Assembly: GCF_018278905.1 (NCBI RefSeq)
Contig: NZ_CP046600.1
Coordinates: forward strand, 248,001 to 312,000
Direction: 5' to 3'
DNA length: 64,000 nt
Source: Mycobacterium spongiae
GTDB taxonomy: Bacteria; Actinomycetota; Actinomycetes; Mycobacteriales; Mycobacteriaceae
Below the pieces are notes generated by a model that searched no databases, was not told where the DNA came from, and worked only from the letters and a program-made list of their open reading frames with translations. Both the position numbers and the translations under genes were made by a program. Shown piece after piece: positions 57,764-64,000 of this stretch. Position 1 is the first letter of the stretch, and each line of letters opens with the position of its first letter.

Positions 57764-59537
57764 CCGGCGGCGAAGACGCTGTGAGAGCGCTGGTGACGTT
57801 CCGGCTCGCGAGATGTCCGCTTTCCTGCCCGGCGGCTGGGTCCAGCTCACAGTCGATGATCGCCGGTCCGTTCGACGCGATCGCCTCGGTCAGGGCCGCT
57901 GTCAACTCGGACGGGGTGGTCACGTGGTATCCCTTGCCGCCAAACGCTTCTGCGATCAATTCATGCCGCGCCTGAGAGTTCAACACGGTGGGTGCCGGGT
58001 CGCTACCGCCGGGAGCGGCAGTGTTTTCGGCCGTGGTGACTTCGTCACCGCGATAGACGCCGCCGTTGTTGAGAATGACGACTGTCACCGGCAGTCGGTA
58101 CCGGCAGATGGTTTCGATCTCCATGCCACTGAAGCCAAATGCGCTGTCGCCTTCAATGGCAACGACAGGACGCCCCGTTTCGACGGCGGCGGCGACGGAA
58201 TAGCCCATACCGATGCCCATCACTCCCCAGGTGCCGGTGTCAAGCCGGTGTCGCGGCAGCTCCATGTCGATGACGTTGCGCGCAAGGTCCAAGGCATTCG
58301 CACCTTCGTTCACCACATAGACATCCTGATTTCGTTGCAGCACGGTGCGAATCGCGGCGAGTGCATTGTAGAAACGCATCGGGCGCGGATCCTCGGCCAG
58401 CCGGCTGCGCATCGTAGCGTCGTTACGGGCCTTGCGGGCGGCGAGCTCGGCGGACCACGTGGTCCACGACGCCGGGGCGACGGTAGTGTGCGCGGTCAGG
58501 CCGCCGACCATCGCTGACATCACAGAGCCGATGTCGCCCGTCAGCGGCGCCATGATTGGCCGGTTGCTATCGAACTCCGAAGGTGCGATATCGACTTGGA
58601 TGAACTTCGCATCGGCTGACCACTGCGGCGACTCGCCGTGGCCGAGTAGCCAATTCAGCCGGGCGCCAACCAACAACACGACGTCCGCACGGGAAATGGC
58701 CAACGACCGGGCGGCGGCAACCGATTGTGGGTGCGAGTCCGGCAGCAGCCCTTTGGCCATCGACATCGGGAGAAACGGAATCCCGGTCGCCTCCACAAAC
58801 CGCCGGATCTCGTCTTCAGCCCGGGCGTATGCCGCTCCCTTGCCGAGCACGATCAGTGGGCGCTGGGCCTGCGAAAGCGCATCCAGAGCGCGTTCGACCG
58901 CGTCCGTTGCCGGCAGTTGTCGCGGAGCTGGGTCGACCAGCCGCCAGATACTGTCCAAAGCGGCCGACGTCTCAAGAGTTTGACCCAGCACCGCGGCGGG
59001 GATGTCGAGGTAGACGCCGCCCGGGCGCCCCGAGATTGCCGTGCGGATGGCGCGGGCGACGCCGACCCCGATATCGGAGACCTGCCCGATCCGGTAGGCC
59101 GCCTTCACGAAGGGCCTCGCCGCGTTGAGTTGGTCGAGGTCCTGGTAATCGCCGCGCTGCAGGTCCACAACCGACCGGTCGCTCGATCCGGAGAGTTGAA
59201 TCATCGGGAAGCAATTCGTCGTGGCGTTCGCCAGCGCCGGCAGGCCGTTGAGGAAGCCGGGGCCCGACGTCGTCAGACACACGCCGGGTCGCTGGGTGAG
59301 AAAACCCGCGGCCGCGGCGGCATTGCCGGCCGAGGCCTCATGGCGGAAGCCGATGTAGCGGATACCGGACGTCTGGGCAGTTCGAGCGAGGTCGGTGATC
59401 GGAATGCCAACCAACCCGTAGATGGTCTTGATCTCGTTCGCTTTGAGCGCGTCTACCACGAGGTGAATGCCGTCAGTCAGTGCAGTTCCGCTTGATTCGG
59501 CCGGCTCTTGACGTGCGTATGCCGAACGTGTGCTCAT
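57747..59537 (-). CDS. oxcA: Oxalyl-CoA decarboxylase OxcA
   Basis: 596 aa, ATG at 59537 with GAGGAG upstream; M. tuberculosis Rv0118c is 582 aa. It is a thiamine-diphosphate enzyme with the three-domain plan: N-terminal catalytic glutamate in FRHEASAGNAAAAAGF, central domain with LLVGARLNWLLGHGE, and C-terminal TPP motif GDSAFGFSGMEIET to VVILNN. It converts oxalyl-CoA to formyl-CoA and CO2. The nearby fadD7 can supply oxalyl-CoA, giving a compact oxalate degradation route. Confidence 0.94.
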   Translation of the reverse strand: MSTRSAYARQEPAESSGTALTDGIHLVVDALKANEIKTIYGLVGIPITDLARTAQTSGIRYIGFRHEASAGNAAAAAGFLTQRPGVCLTTSGPGFLNGLPALANATTNCFPMIQLSGSSDRSVVDLQRGDYQDLDQLNAARPFVKAAYRIGQVSDIGVGVARAIRTAISGRPGGVYLDIPAAVLGQTLETSAALDSIWRLVDPAPRQLPATDAVERALDALSQAQRPLIVLGKGAAYARAEDEIRRFVEATGIPFLPMSMAKGLLPDSHPQSVAAARSLAISRADVVLLVGARLNWLLGHGESPQWSADAKFIQVDIAPSEFDSNRPIMAPLTGDIGSVMSAMVGGLTAHTTVAPASWTTWSAELAARKARNDATMRSRLAEDPRPMRFYNALAAIRTVLQRNQDVYVVNEGANALDLARNVIDMELPRHRLDTGTWGVMGIGMGYSVAAAVETGRPVVAIEGDSAFGFSGMEIETICRYRLPVTVVILNNGGVYRGDEVTTAENTAAPGGSDPAPTVLNSQARHELIAEAFGGKGYHVTTPSELTAALTEAIASNGPAIIDCELDPAAGQESGHLASRNVTSALTASSPPVSAAG

Positions 59538-59946
59538 GGTGGCGGCTCCTCGTATGCGTATCGCGGATGGTTCTCGACGGTTGCTGGGCCGCCGGCGTCC
59601 CGGTCCTCACTGTGGCGTCGTGCCCCGCCGATGTCCAAGACCGAGTTGCTATGCAGTGATTCACGGTGTCTATTGACTGGAGAAGCCCGGCGGGACAACC
59701 CGCATAAGCGAGGTCACTGGCCAAGCGGAGTGTGCACAATGCACAACGGTGAAGCTATGGGCGGCGCACTGCGCTACTCCGTTGCCTCTTTAAAAGTCCT
59801 TGTGCCCCAACTCATTGTAAGGCTGCGGCGCGCAGGCTTTCGCACCGGCGATCGGTCGGTGGCAACCGCACAGTCTCCGGCTGCGGTGGGCCGGCGGCAA
59901 CGTCGGGGACCGGCGGTGACGGCGGTCACTCGGGCAGACATCGCCG
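59538..59946. other. Intergenic region between oxcA and the DUF4239 gene
   Basis: About 410 bases with no supported gene. It is upstream of oxcA and downstream of the next leftward gene. TTGACT at about 59667 is promoter-like on the forward strand but has no gene behind it. Repeated CGGCGG motifs are compositional. Confidence 0.4.
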
Positions 59947-60741
59947 CTACGTCGGCGGCGTCGACAGCACCTCCACGACATGGTGCAGCGGCTGCGAGGA
60001 CGTCGCAAATCTGCCGATGAATGGGTGTGAGAGTTCCAAGACGAGAAACAGGTTGGCCGCTACGAGCACGGCCACAGTCGCGACCAAAGGATAGTGCATT
60101 CTGGATTGCTCGACGCCGTAGATGATCGCACACGCGAGGACCAGCCCGCTGGTCAGCAAAATCACCACCCAAATTGACCAGGGCATACCGGTATCGATGC
60201 GTGCCTGGATGACTCGTTCGGTGCGGGCTTGGCTGATGCTGTTGAGGTTACTGAAAGAAGTTGTGAGGAAGGCTTTTTGGATATCGTTGCGCGGTCGCAC
60301 TTCGCTGTACGCAGCGTAGAGGCGTTGTAAGGCTTTGTCGGCCTCGGGTAAGGACCTACCGCGTGCGGCTAGGGGCCATTCCGCGAGGGCCGCACGTTCG
60401 TACTCCAACAGACTCTTTCGGATTCGGTCTCTGTCGACCTCGTCGAACGCGTTGACGTCCCTGGCAAGCTGCACTCCGCCGGCACCCTCGATCCGCGCTT
60501 GAGCATCCTCGGTCTTTATGTGACTCCATAGAGCAGAAACGACGAAACCGATGAAGAATGCATACACGAATCCGACAACCCCGTATGCGAACCTAGTGAC
60601 ATCATTGTGGGCGTCCTGTTTGATCTGGGGGAAGCGATGCCGGACATAGGTCTGGATGACGAGTGCGCCGCCTACGATCAAAATTAGGAGTCCGAGTAGT
60701 AGCAGCCATAGTGGGATGCTGCTCACGAGCCAGCGACTCAA
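59947..60741 (-). CDS. DUF4239 (bestrophin-like) membrane protein
   Basis: 264 aa from TTG at 60741, spaced 6 bases after GAGGAG; a TTG at 60747 abuts the ribosome site and is less likely. Two N-terminal helices (IPLWLLLLGLLILIVGGALV, then FAYGVVGFVYAFFIGFVVSA), a soluble helical middle (DRIRKSLLEYERAALAEWPL), and two C-terminal helices (WVVILLTSGLVLACAIIYGV) match DUF4239 architecture. Function unknown; related proteins resemble bestrophin channels. It lies between oxcA and fadD7 in the leftward orientation and has no counterpart here in M. tuberculosis as I remember it. Confidence 0.8.
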   Translation of the reverse strand: MSRWLVSSIPLWLLLLGLLILIVGGALVIQTYVRHRFPQIKQDAHNDVTRFAYGVVGFVYAFFIGFVVSALWSHIKTEDAQARIEGAGGVQLARDVNAFDEVDRDRIRKSLLEYERAALAEWPLAARGRSLPEADKALQRLYAAYSEVRPRNDIQKAFLTTSFSNLNSISQARTERVIQARIDTGMPWSIWVVILLTSGLVLACAIIYGVEQSRMHYPLVATVAVLVAANLFLVLELSHPFIGRFATSSQPLHHVVEVLSTPPT

Positions 60742-61430
60742 GATCAACTCCTCGCGACATCATGCTGGCGACCCTGTGCGGGATTGCCTGACCATGCCGG
60801 GCCGGTACGTGGCTGGGCCTTTTCGCATTTAGCGCTGACGCCGTGCCTCACGTGCACTTTACGCCGCACATTGCGGTACTGACCTAGCACGTGTGTTGAT
60901 CGGCGATTATCAGCCCGACACGGTTGCAGACCAGCGACCCGGGACGGTCAATTGCGACGGAGGCTATAGCACGCCCGATTCCGGTCGTGCGGAAAAAACC
61001 ATGGCCAAGGTGCGTGATTGCGCAACGGTCCTTGCCGTGGCCACGCGGTGGCGCATTGGCCAACGTCTGACAACTACTCGGTGCGGCCGAACCATGCTGG
61101 CTTCGAGGCCTCCGAACCCGCTGAGGACGTCGCGTGCCTTACCGCCATCCACCAAGCGCGAAGGCACGATCGTCCCTGGGTCTGCTGGTGGCCCGCCGGG
61201 CGTACACCGGCCCACCTGCCGGCGTGCCCTACCTGCGCGCCTGATACCTGAGCCAATGCAGCTCCGCTTGGTCCGCGCGTTCCCGCCGCTCACGGCCGTA
61301 TCGACCCGGGTCGATAGGCAGTGCCTATTGACCGTTAGCGGAACGGTATTGGACGTCGCCCGCTGCGTCCCGGCATCGTGCTGACGGGGTGCCAATCTCG
61401 AACCCCGGATGCTTGAAGGGAGCGCACACA
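60742..61430. other. Divergent intergenic region before fadD7
   Basis: About 690 bases. Long frames cross it on both strands, but they have Arg/Pro-rich chance composition and no ribosome sites. Promoters for the DUF4239 gene and fadD7 should lie here. No repeat or RNA gene is visible. Confidence 0.4.
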
Positions 61431-63122
61431 ATGACACCGAACCCGACCAACAGTGGCCAGGCGGTGACTCACCAGATCGAGGCGTACCGGTCCCCCGAGA
61501 CGCCCGCATCGCGCGGCCCGCGCATCGCCGACCTGGTGGAGGCGGCGGCAGCCGGGGTGCCGGAGGCGCCGGCGCTCATCGTCGCCGCTGAGCGCACGCC
61601 GATCGCCTACCGCGACATGGTCCGTCTCGCCGATGACCTGGCCGGGCAGCTGGTGGCCGCGGGCCTGCGGCCAGGCGACCGGGTGGCCTTGCGTGCAGGC
61701 AGCAATGCCGAATTCGTCATCGCCCTCCTGGCGGCGTCACGGGCACATCTGGTGGTTGTCCCGTTGGACCCGGCCTTGCCGGTCCACGAGCAGGGTGCCC
61801 GCTGCCAGGCGGCGGGAGCACGGGCACTGCTCGTGGACGGCGCCGCAAGGGACGATGGGGAAGAGCCGTCGATCCGGAGCTGGCCGGTCGCTGTCAGGGT
61901 CGGCCCCGACGGTAGCGCCGCGGACAGCCCGCTGTCTGTCCATCTCGGCCCGGTCACCGAACCACACCCGGTCACGTCGACGCCCGACGGACTCCGGGCA
62001 GACGACGCCATGATCATGTTCACCGGCGGGACGACGGGGTCGCCCAAGATGGTCCCCTGGACCCACGCAAACATCGCCACCTCCGTGCGCGCCATCATCG
62101 CCGAGTACCGGCTGGGGCCGCAGGACGCGACAGTGGCCGTGATGCCGCTCTACCACGGCCACGGGTTGATCGCTGCGTTGCTGTCCACTCTGGCGTCCGG
62201 AGGCGCGGTGCTGCTGCCCGCGGGCGGCCGGTTCTCGGCGCGCACCTTCGCCGACGACATGGACGCCGTTGGGGCCACCTGGTACACGGCGGTGCCGACG
62301 ATTCACCAAATCCTGCTGGAGCGCCTGCGATCCGAGTCGGGCTCCGAACCCGCCCGGGCGAAGCGTGCATCCCTGCGTTTCATCCGCAGTTGCAGCGCGC
62401 CGCTCACCGCGGAAACTGTCCTTGCCCTGCAAAGGGAGTTTTCCGCTCCGGTGCTGTCGGCTTTCGGCATGACCGAGGCCACCCACCAGGTGACCACGAC
62501 AGGCATCGAGGGGAGCCGAGACGGCGCAAACCCGGCGAGTGGTGCAAGCCTGGCGCTGTCACCAGGTCTCGTAGGCCATTCGACGGGTCCACAGGTCGCC
62601 ATCGTGGGATCGGATGGAGTGACCCAACCAGCAGGCGCGATCGGGGAGATCTGGCTGCGTGGCGCGACCGTAGTGCGCGGCTACCTCGGCGATCCGGCGA
62701 TAACCGCCGCGAATTTCACGAACGGTTGGTTGCGCACCGGCGATCTGGGGACTCTGTCGAAGGCCGGCGAGCTGAGTATCCGCGGCAGGATCAAAGAACT
62801 CATCAACCGCGGTGGCGAAAAGATCTCACCCGAACGCGTCGAGGGTGCACTAGCCGGCCATCCTGGCGTCATGGAGGTAGCCGTGTTCGGTGTTCCGGAC
62901 CCGATCTACGGGGAGTCTGTCGCCGCAGTGATCGTGCCCCGAGCAGCCGCATCGCCTACCCTGGAGGAGCTTCAGGAATTCTGCCGGGACCGGTTGGCGG
63001 CCTTCGAGATTCCGGCTAGCTTCCAGGAAGCAGGCGAGCTACCCCACACCGCGAAAGGTTCGCTCGATCGCCGCGCGGTCGCCGAACTGTTCGGCCGACA
63101 GCCGCAGCAGTCACATAGCTGA
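61431..63122 (+). CDS. fadD7: Acyl-CoA synthetase FadD7 (oxalate-CoA ligase-like)
   Basis: 563 aa from ATG at 61431 after GAAGGGAG; an upstream in-frame ATG at 61389 lacks a ribosome site. M. tuberculosis FadD7 is 525 aa, so the N-terminus is somewhat longer. ANL motifs: MFTGGTTGSPKMVPWTHANI, SAFGMTEATH, WLRTGDLGTLSKAGEL, RGGEKISPERVEGAL and a C-terminal lysine in TAKGSLDR (Lys in place of the usual GK pattern). It resembles plant AAE3/yeast Pcs60 oxalyl-CoA synthetases, fitting its location beside oxcA. Oxalate activation is inferred. Confidence 0.93.
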   Translation: MTPNPTNSGQAVTHQIEAYRSPETPASRGPRIADLVEAAAAGVPEAPALIVAAERTPIAYRDMVRLADDLAGQLVAAGLRPGDRVALRAGSNAEFVIALLAASRAHLVVVPLDPALPVHEQGARCQAAGARALLVDGAARDDGEEPSIRSWPVAVRVGPDGSAADSPLSVHLGPVTEPHPVTSTPDGLRADDAMIMFTGGTTGSPKMVPWTHANIATSVRAIIAEYRLGPQDATVAVMPLYHGHGLIAALLSTLASGGAVLLPAGGRFSARTFADDMDAVGATWYTAVPTIHQILLERLRSESGSEPARAKRASLRFIRSCSAPLTAETVLALQREFSAPVLSAFGMTEATHQVTTTGIEGSRDGANPASGASLALSPGLVGHSTGPQVAIVGSDGVTQPAGAIGEIWLRGATVVRGYLGDPAITAANFTNGWLRTGDLGTLSKAGELSIRGRIKELINRGGEKISPERVEGALAGHPGVMEVAVFGVPDPIYGESVAAVIVPRAAASPTLEELQEFCRDRLAAFEIPASFQEAGELPHTAKGSLDRRAVAELFGRQPQQSHS

Positions 63123-63581
63123 GGCCGTGATTCCTCCCCAGGCCGCCCGCGCACCCGATTCACCGACGCGGTACGTCTGGACCAGTGTGGCGGCGGCGGC
63201 GGTGATCACCAACCCGACGATCAGTGCGTGCACGGCGAGTTTCACTGTGCGCCCGCGTGATTGTTGGATGTGGAGAGCCACAAGCAAGGCGACGGTAGCG
63301 ACCAGCGCCGCCATCATGTAGACGAGGGTCTCGCCGAGTTCTATGTGGGTCTCGATGGCGGGGGTGGTGCCGATCTGCCCGGCTAACCAGGTTCCCGCAT
63401 TCGTGGTCAGCGGGGTCAGGATCAGGGCAACCACCGACAAAAAAAGGACCGGCCAGATCAGTCGCTGCCGCGCTGCCGGCCACAGCGCACAGAGCATGGC
63501 CAGGATCGCTGCCAGCGGGCCTAGGACAATCACGAAGTGGTTCAACAGTATATGAGCGGGAAGTCCGTTGATGGTCGACAT
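63111..63581 (-). CDS. DUF2231-like membrane protein
   Basis: 156 aa, ATG at 63581. It begins INGLPAHILLNHFVIVLGPL, the pattern that opens DUF2231 proteins, and has four hydrophobic helices (AAILAMLCALWPA, LIWPVLFLSVVALILTPLTT, VYMMAALVATVALLVALHI, LAVHALIVGLVITAAAATLV). Conserved HxxxNH in the first helix could bind a metal or heme. Function unknown. Its last 12 bases overlap the end of fadD7, and fusA2 lies behind in the same direction. Confidence 0.82.
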   Translation of the reverse strand: MSTINGLPAHILLNHFVIVLGPLAAILAMLCALWPAARQRLIWPVLFLSVVALILTPLTTNAGTWLAGQIGTTPAIETHIELGETLVYMMAALVATVALLVALHIQQSRGRTVKLAVHALIVGLVITAAAATLVQTYRVGESGARAAWGGITASAM

Positions 63582-63615
63582 GATGGTGGCGTTCAGGCCG
63601 TGTTCAACGGCGCTA

Positions 63616-64000
63616 TCACGCCGATGTCTTCACGCGGGTGGCCGCGGATTCCGGCATTGGTTCGTAGCGAATAAACGTACGGGTGAACGATGCGGCGCCG
63701 TGCGCCAGTGAACGCAAGTCGATCGCATACCGAGTCAGTTCTACCTGGGGAACCTCCGCCCTGACCAACGTGCGCTCGTTTCCGGCGGTCTCGGTGCCCG
63801 ATACGCGACCGCGACGACTGGAGAGGTCACCCAACACCGCGCCGACGTAGTTGTCAGGCACGAGGATTGAGACTTCGTCGAGCGGCTCGAGCAAGGTGAC
63901 CCGCGTCGCCGCCGCCGCCTCGCGCAACGCAAGCGCACCCGCCGCTTGAAACGCGAAGTCCGACGAGTCGACGCTGTGGGCCTTGCCGTCGAACAGCGTC
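63616..64000 (-). CDS. fusA2: Elongation factor G-like protein FusA2, C-terminal part (truncated by window end)
   Basis: The frame is open from a TGA at 63616 to the window edge. The translation (TLFDGKAHSVDSSDFAFQAA, then ALREAAAATRVTLLEPLDEV, then VLGDLSSRRGRVSGTE) is the C-terminal part of EF-G: the end of domain IV and domain V, which contacts the ribosome. The GTPase domain lies outside the window. FusA2 (Rv0120c) is the second EF-G paralogue of mycobacteria, not the essential translocase FusA1. Confidence 0.9.
   Translation of the reverse strand, partial: TLFDGKAHSVDSSDFAFQAAGALALREAAAATRVTLLEPLDEVSILVPDNYVGAVLGDLSSRRGRVSGTETAGNERTLVRAEVPQVELTRYAIDLRSLAHGAASFTRTFIRYEPMPESAATRVKTSA

Noticed and set aside
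60893..61384. 163-aa ORF in the gap before fadD7
   Set aside because: Arg/Pro/Thr-rich composition, no ribosome site, no domain; overlaps another equally long frame on the other strand.

Overview
The window comes from a slow-growing Mycobacterium close to the M. tuberculosis / M. marinum / M. kansasii group. It is GC-rich, carries a PE_PGRS gene and two PPE-PPW genes, and its backbone follows the Rv0091 to Rv0120c order of M. tuberculosis. All comparisons with M. tuberculosis are from memory; no database search was possible. Backbone genes recognised, in order: mtn (Rv0091), PPE1 (Rv0096), the isonitrile lipopeptide operon Rv0097-fcoT-fadD10-Rv0100-nrp, Rv0102 (CopD/CtaG), ctpB, ctpI, a probable Rv0108c, rhomboid Rv0110, acyltransferase Rv0111, ldtA, oxyS, oxcA, fadD7 and fusA2 (cut by the window end).

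Layout. 0-8 kb: the end of a Rieske oxygenase alpha subunit, a large cyclase-ATPase-LuxR regulator, and a PE_PGRS gene with a doubled linker. 7.4-15.7 kb: a catabolic accessory block with an SRPBCC protein, an LLM flavin oxidoreductase, a TetR regulator, two Baeyer-Villiger monooxygenases, a zinc alcohol dehydrogenase and an SDR. It has its own palindromic operators, including one 16-bp core present at both ends. 15.7-32 kb: mtn, a PPE37-like PPE gene with an IdeR-box-like upstream site, a MerR/TipA regulator with a 19-bp-spacer promoter, PPE1 and the isonitrile metallophore operon. 32-46 kb: metal-linked membrane proteins (a DUF5134 protein with a Met-rich loop, CopD/CtaG, CtpB and CtpI). They are interrupted by a collagen-like gene with a coupled upstream small ORF and by an SDR-FadD12-like pair. 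46-52.5 kb: rhomboid, then a rearranged stretch in which a universal stress gene sits between two diverged copies of an SRPBCC-SDR junction, then an acyl-CoA ligase and a CaiB/BaiF CoA-transferase. 52.5-64 kb: an acyltransferase/SGNH protein lacking a usable start codon, an M-box magnesium riboswitch before two small ORFs, ldtA, and the oxyS/oxcA/fadD7 oxalate locus.

How the genes fit together. The best-supported system is the isonitrile lipopeptide metallophore operon (21.1-32.1 kb). The A-domain pockets of Nrp, aligned by eye to GrsA, suggest a basic amino acid (Orn/Lys) in module 1 and Phe in module 2, with reductive release. Around it lie a PPE37-like gene under a probable iron box, copper-type membrane proteins and a Cu-type P-ATPase, so the neighbourhood reads as metal acquisition and handling. 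The least expected elements are the M-box with its small ORFs, the collagen-like gene pair and the SRPBCC/SDR segmental duplication.
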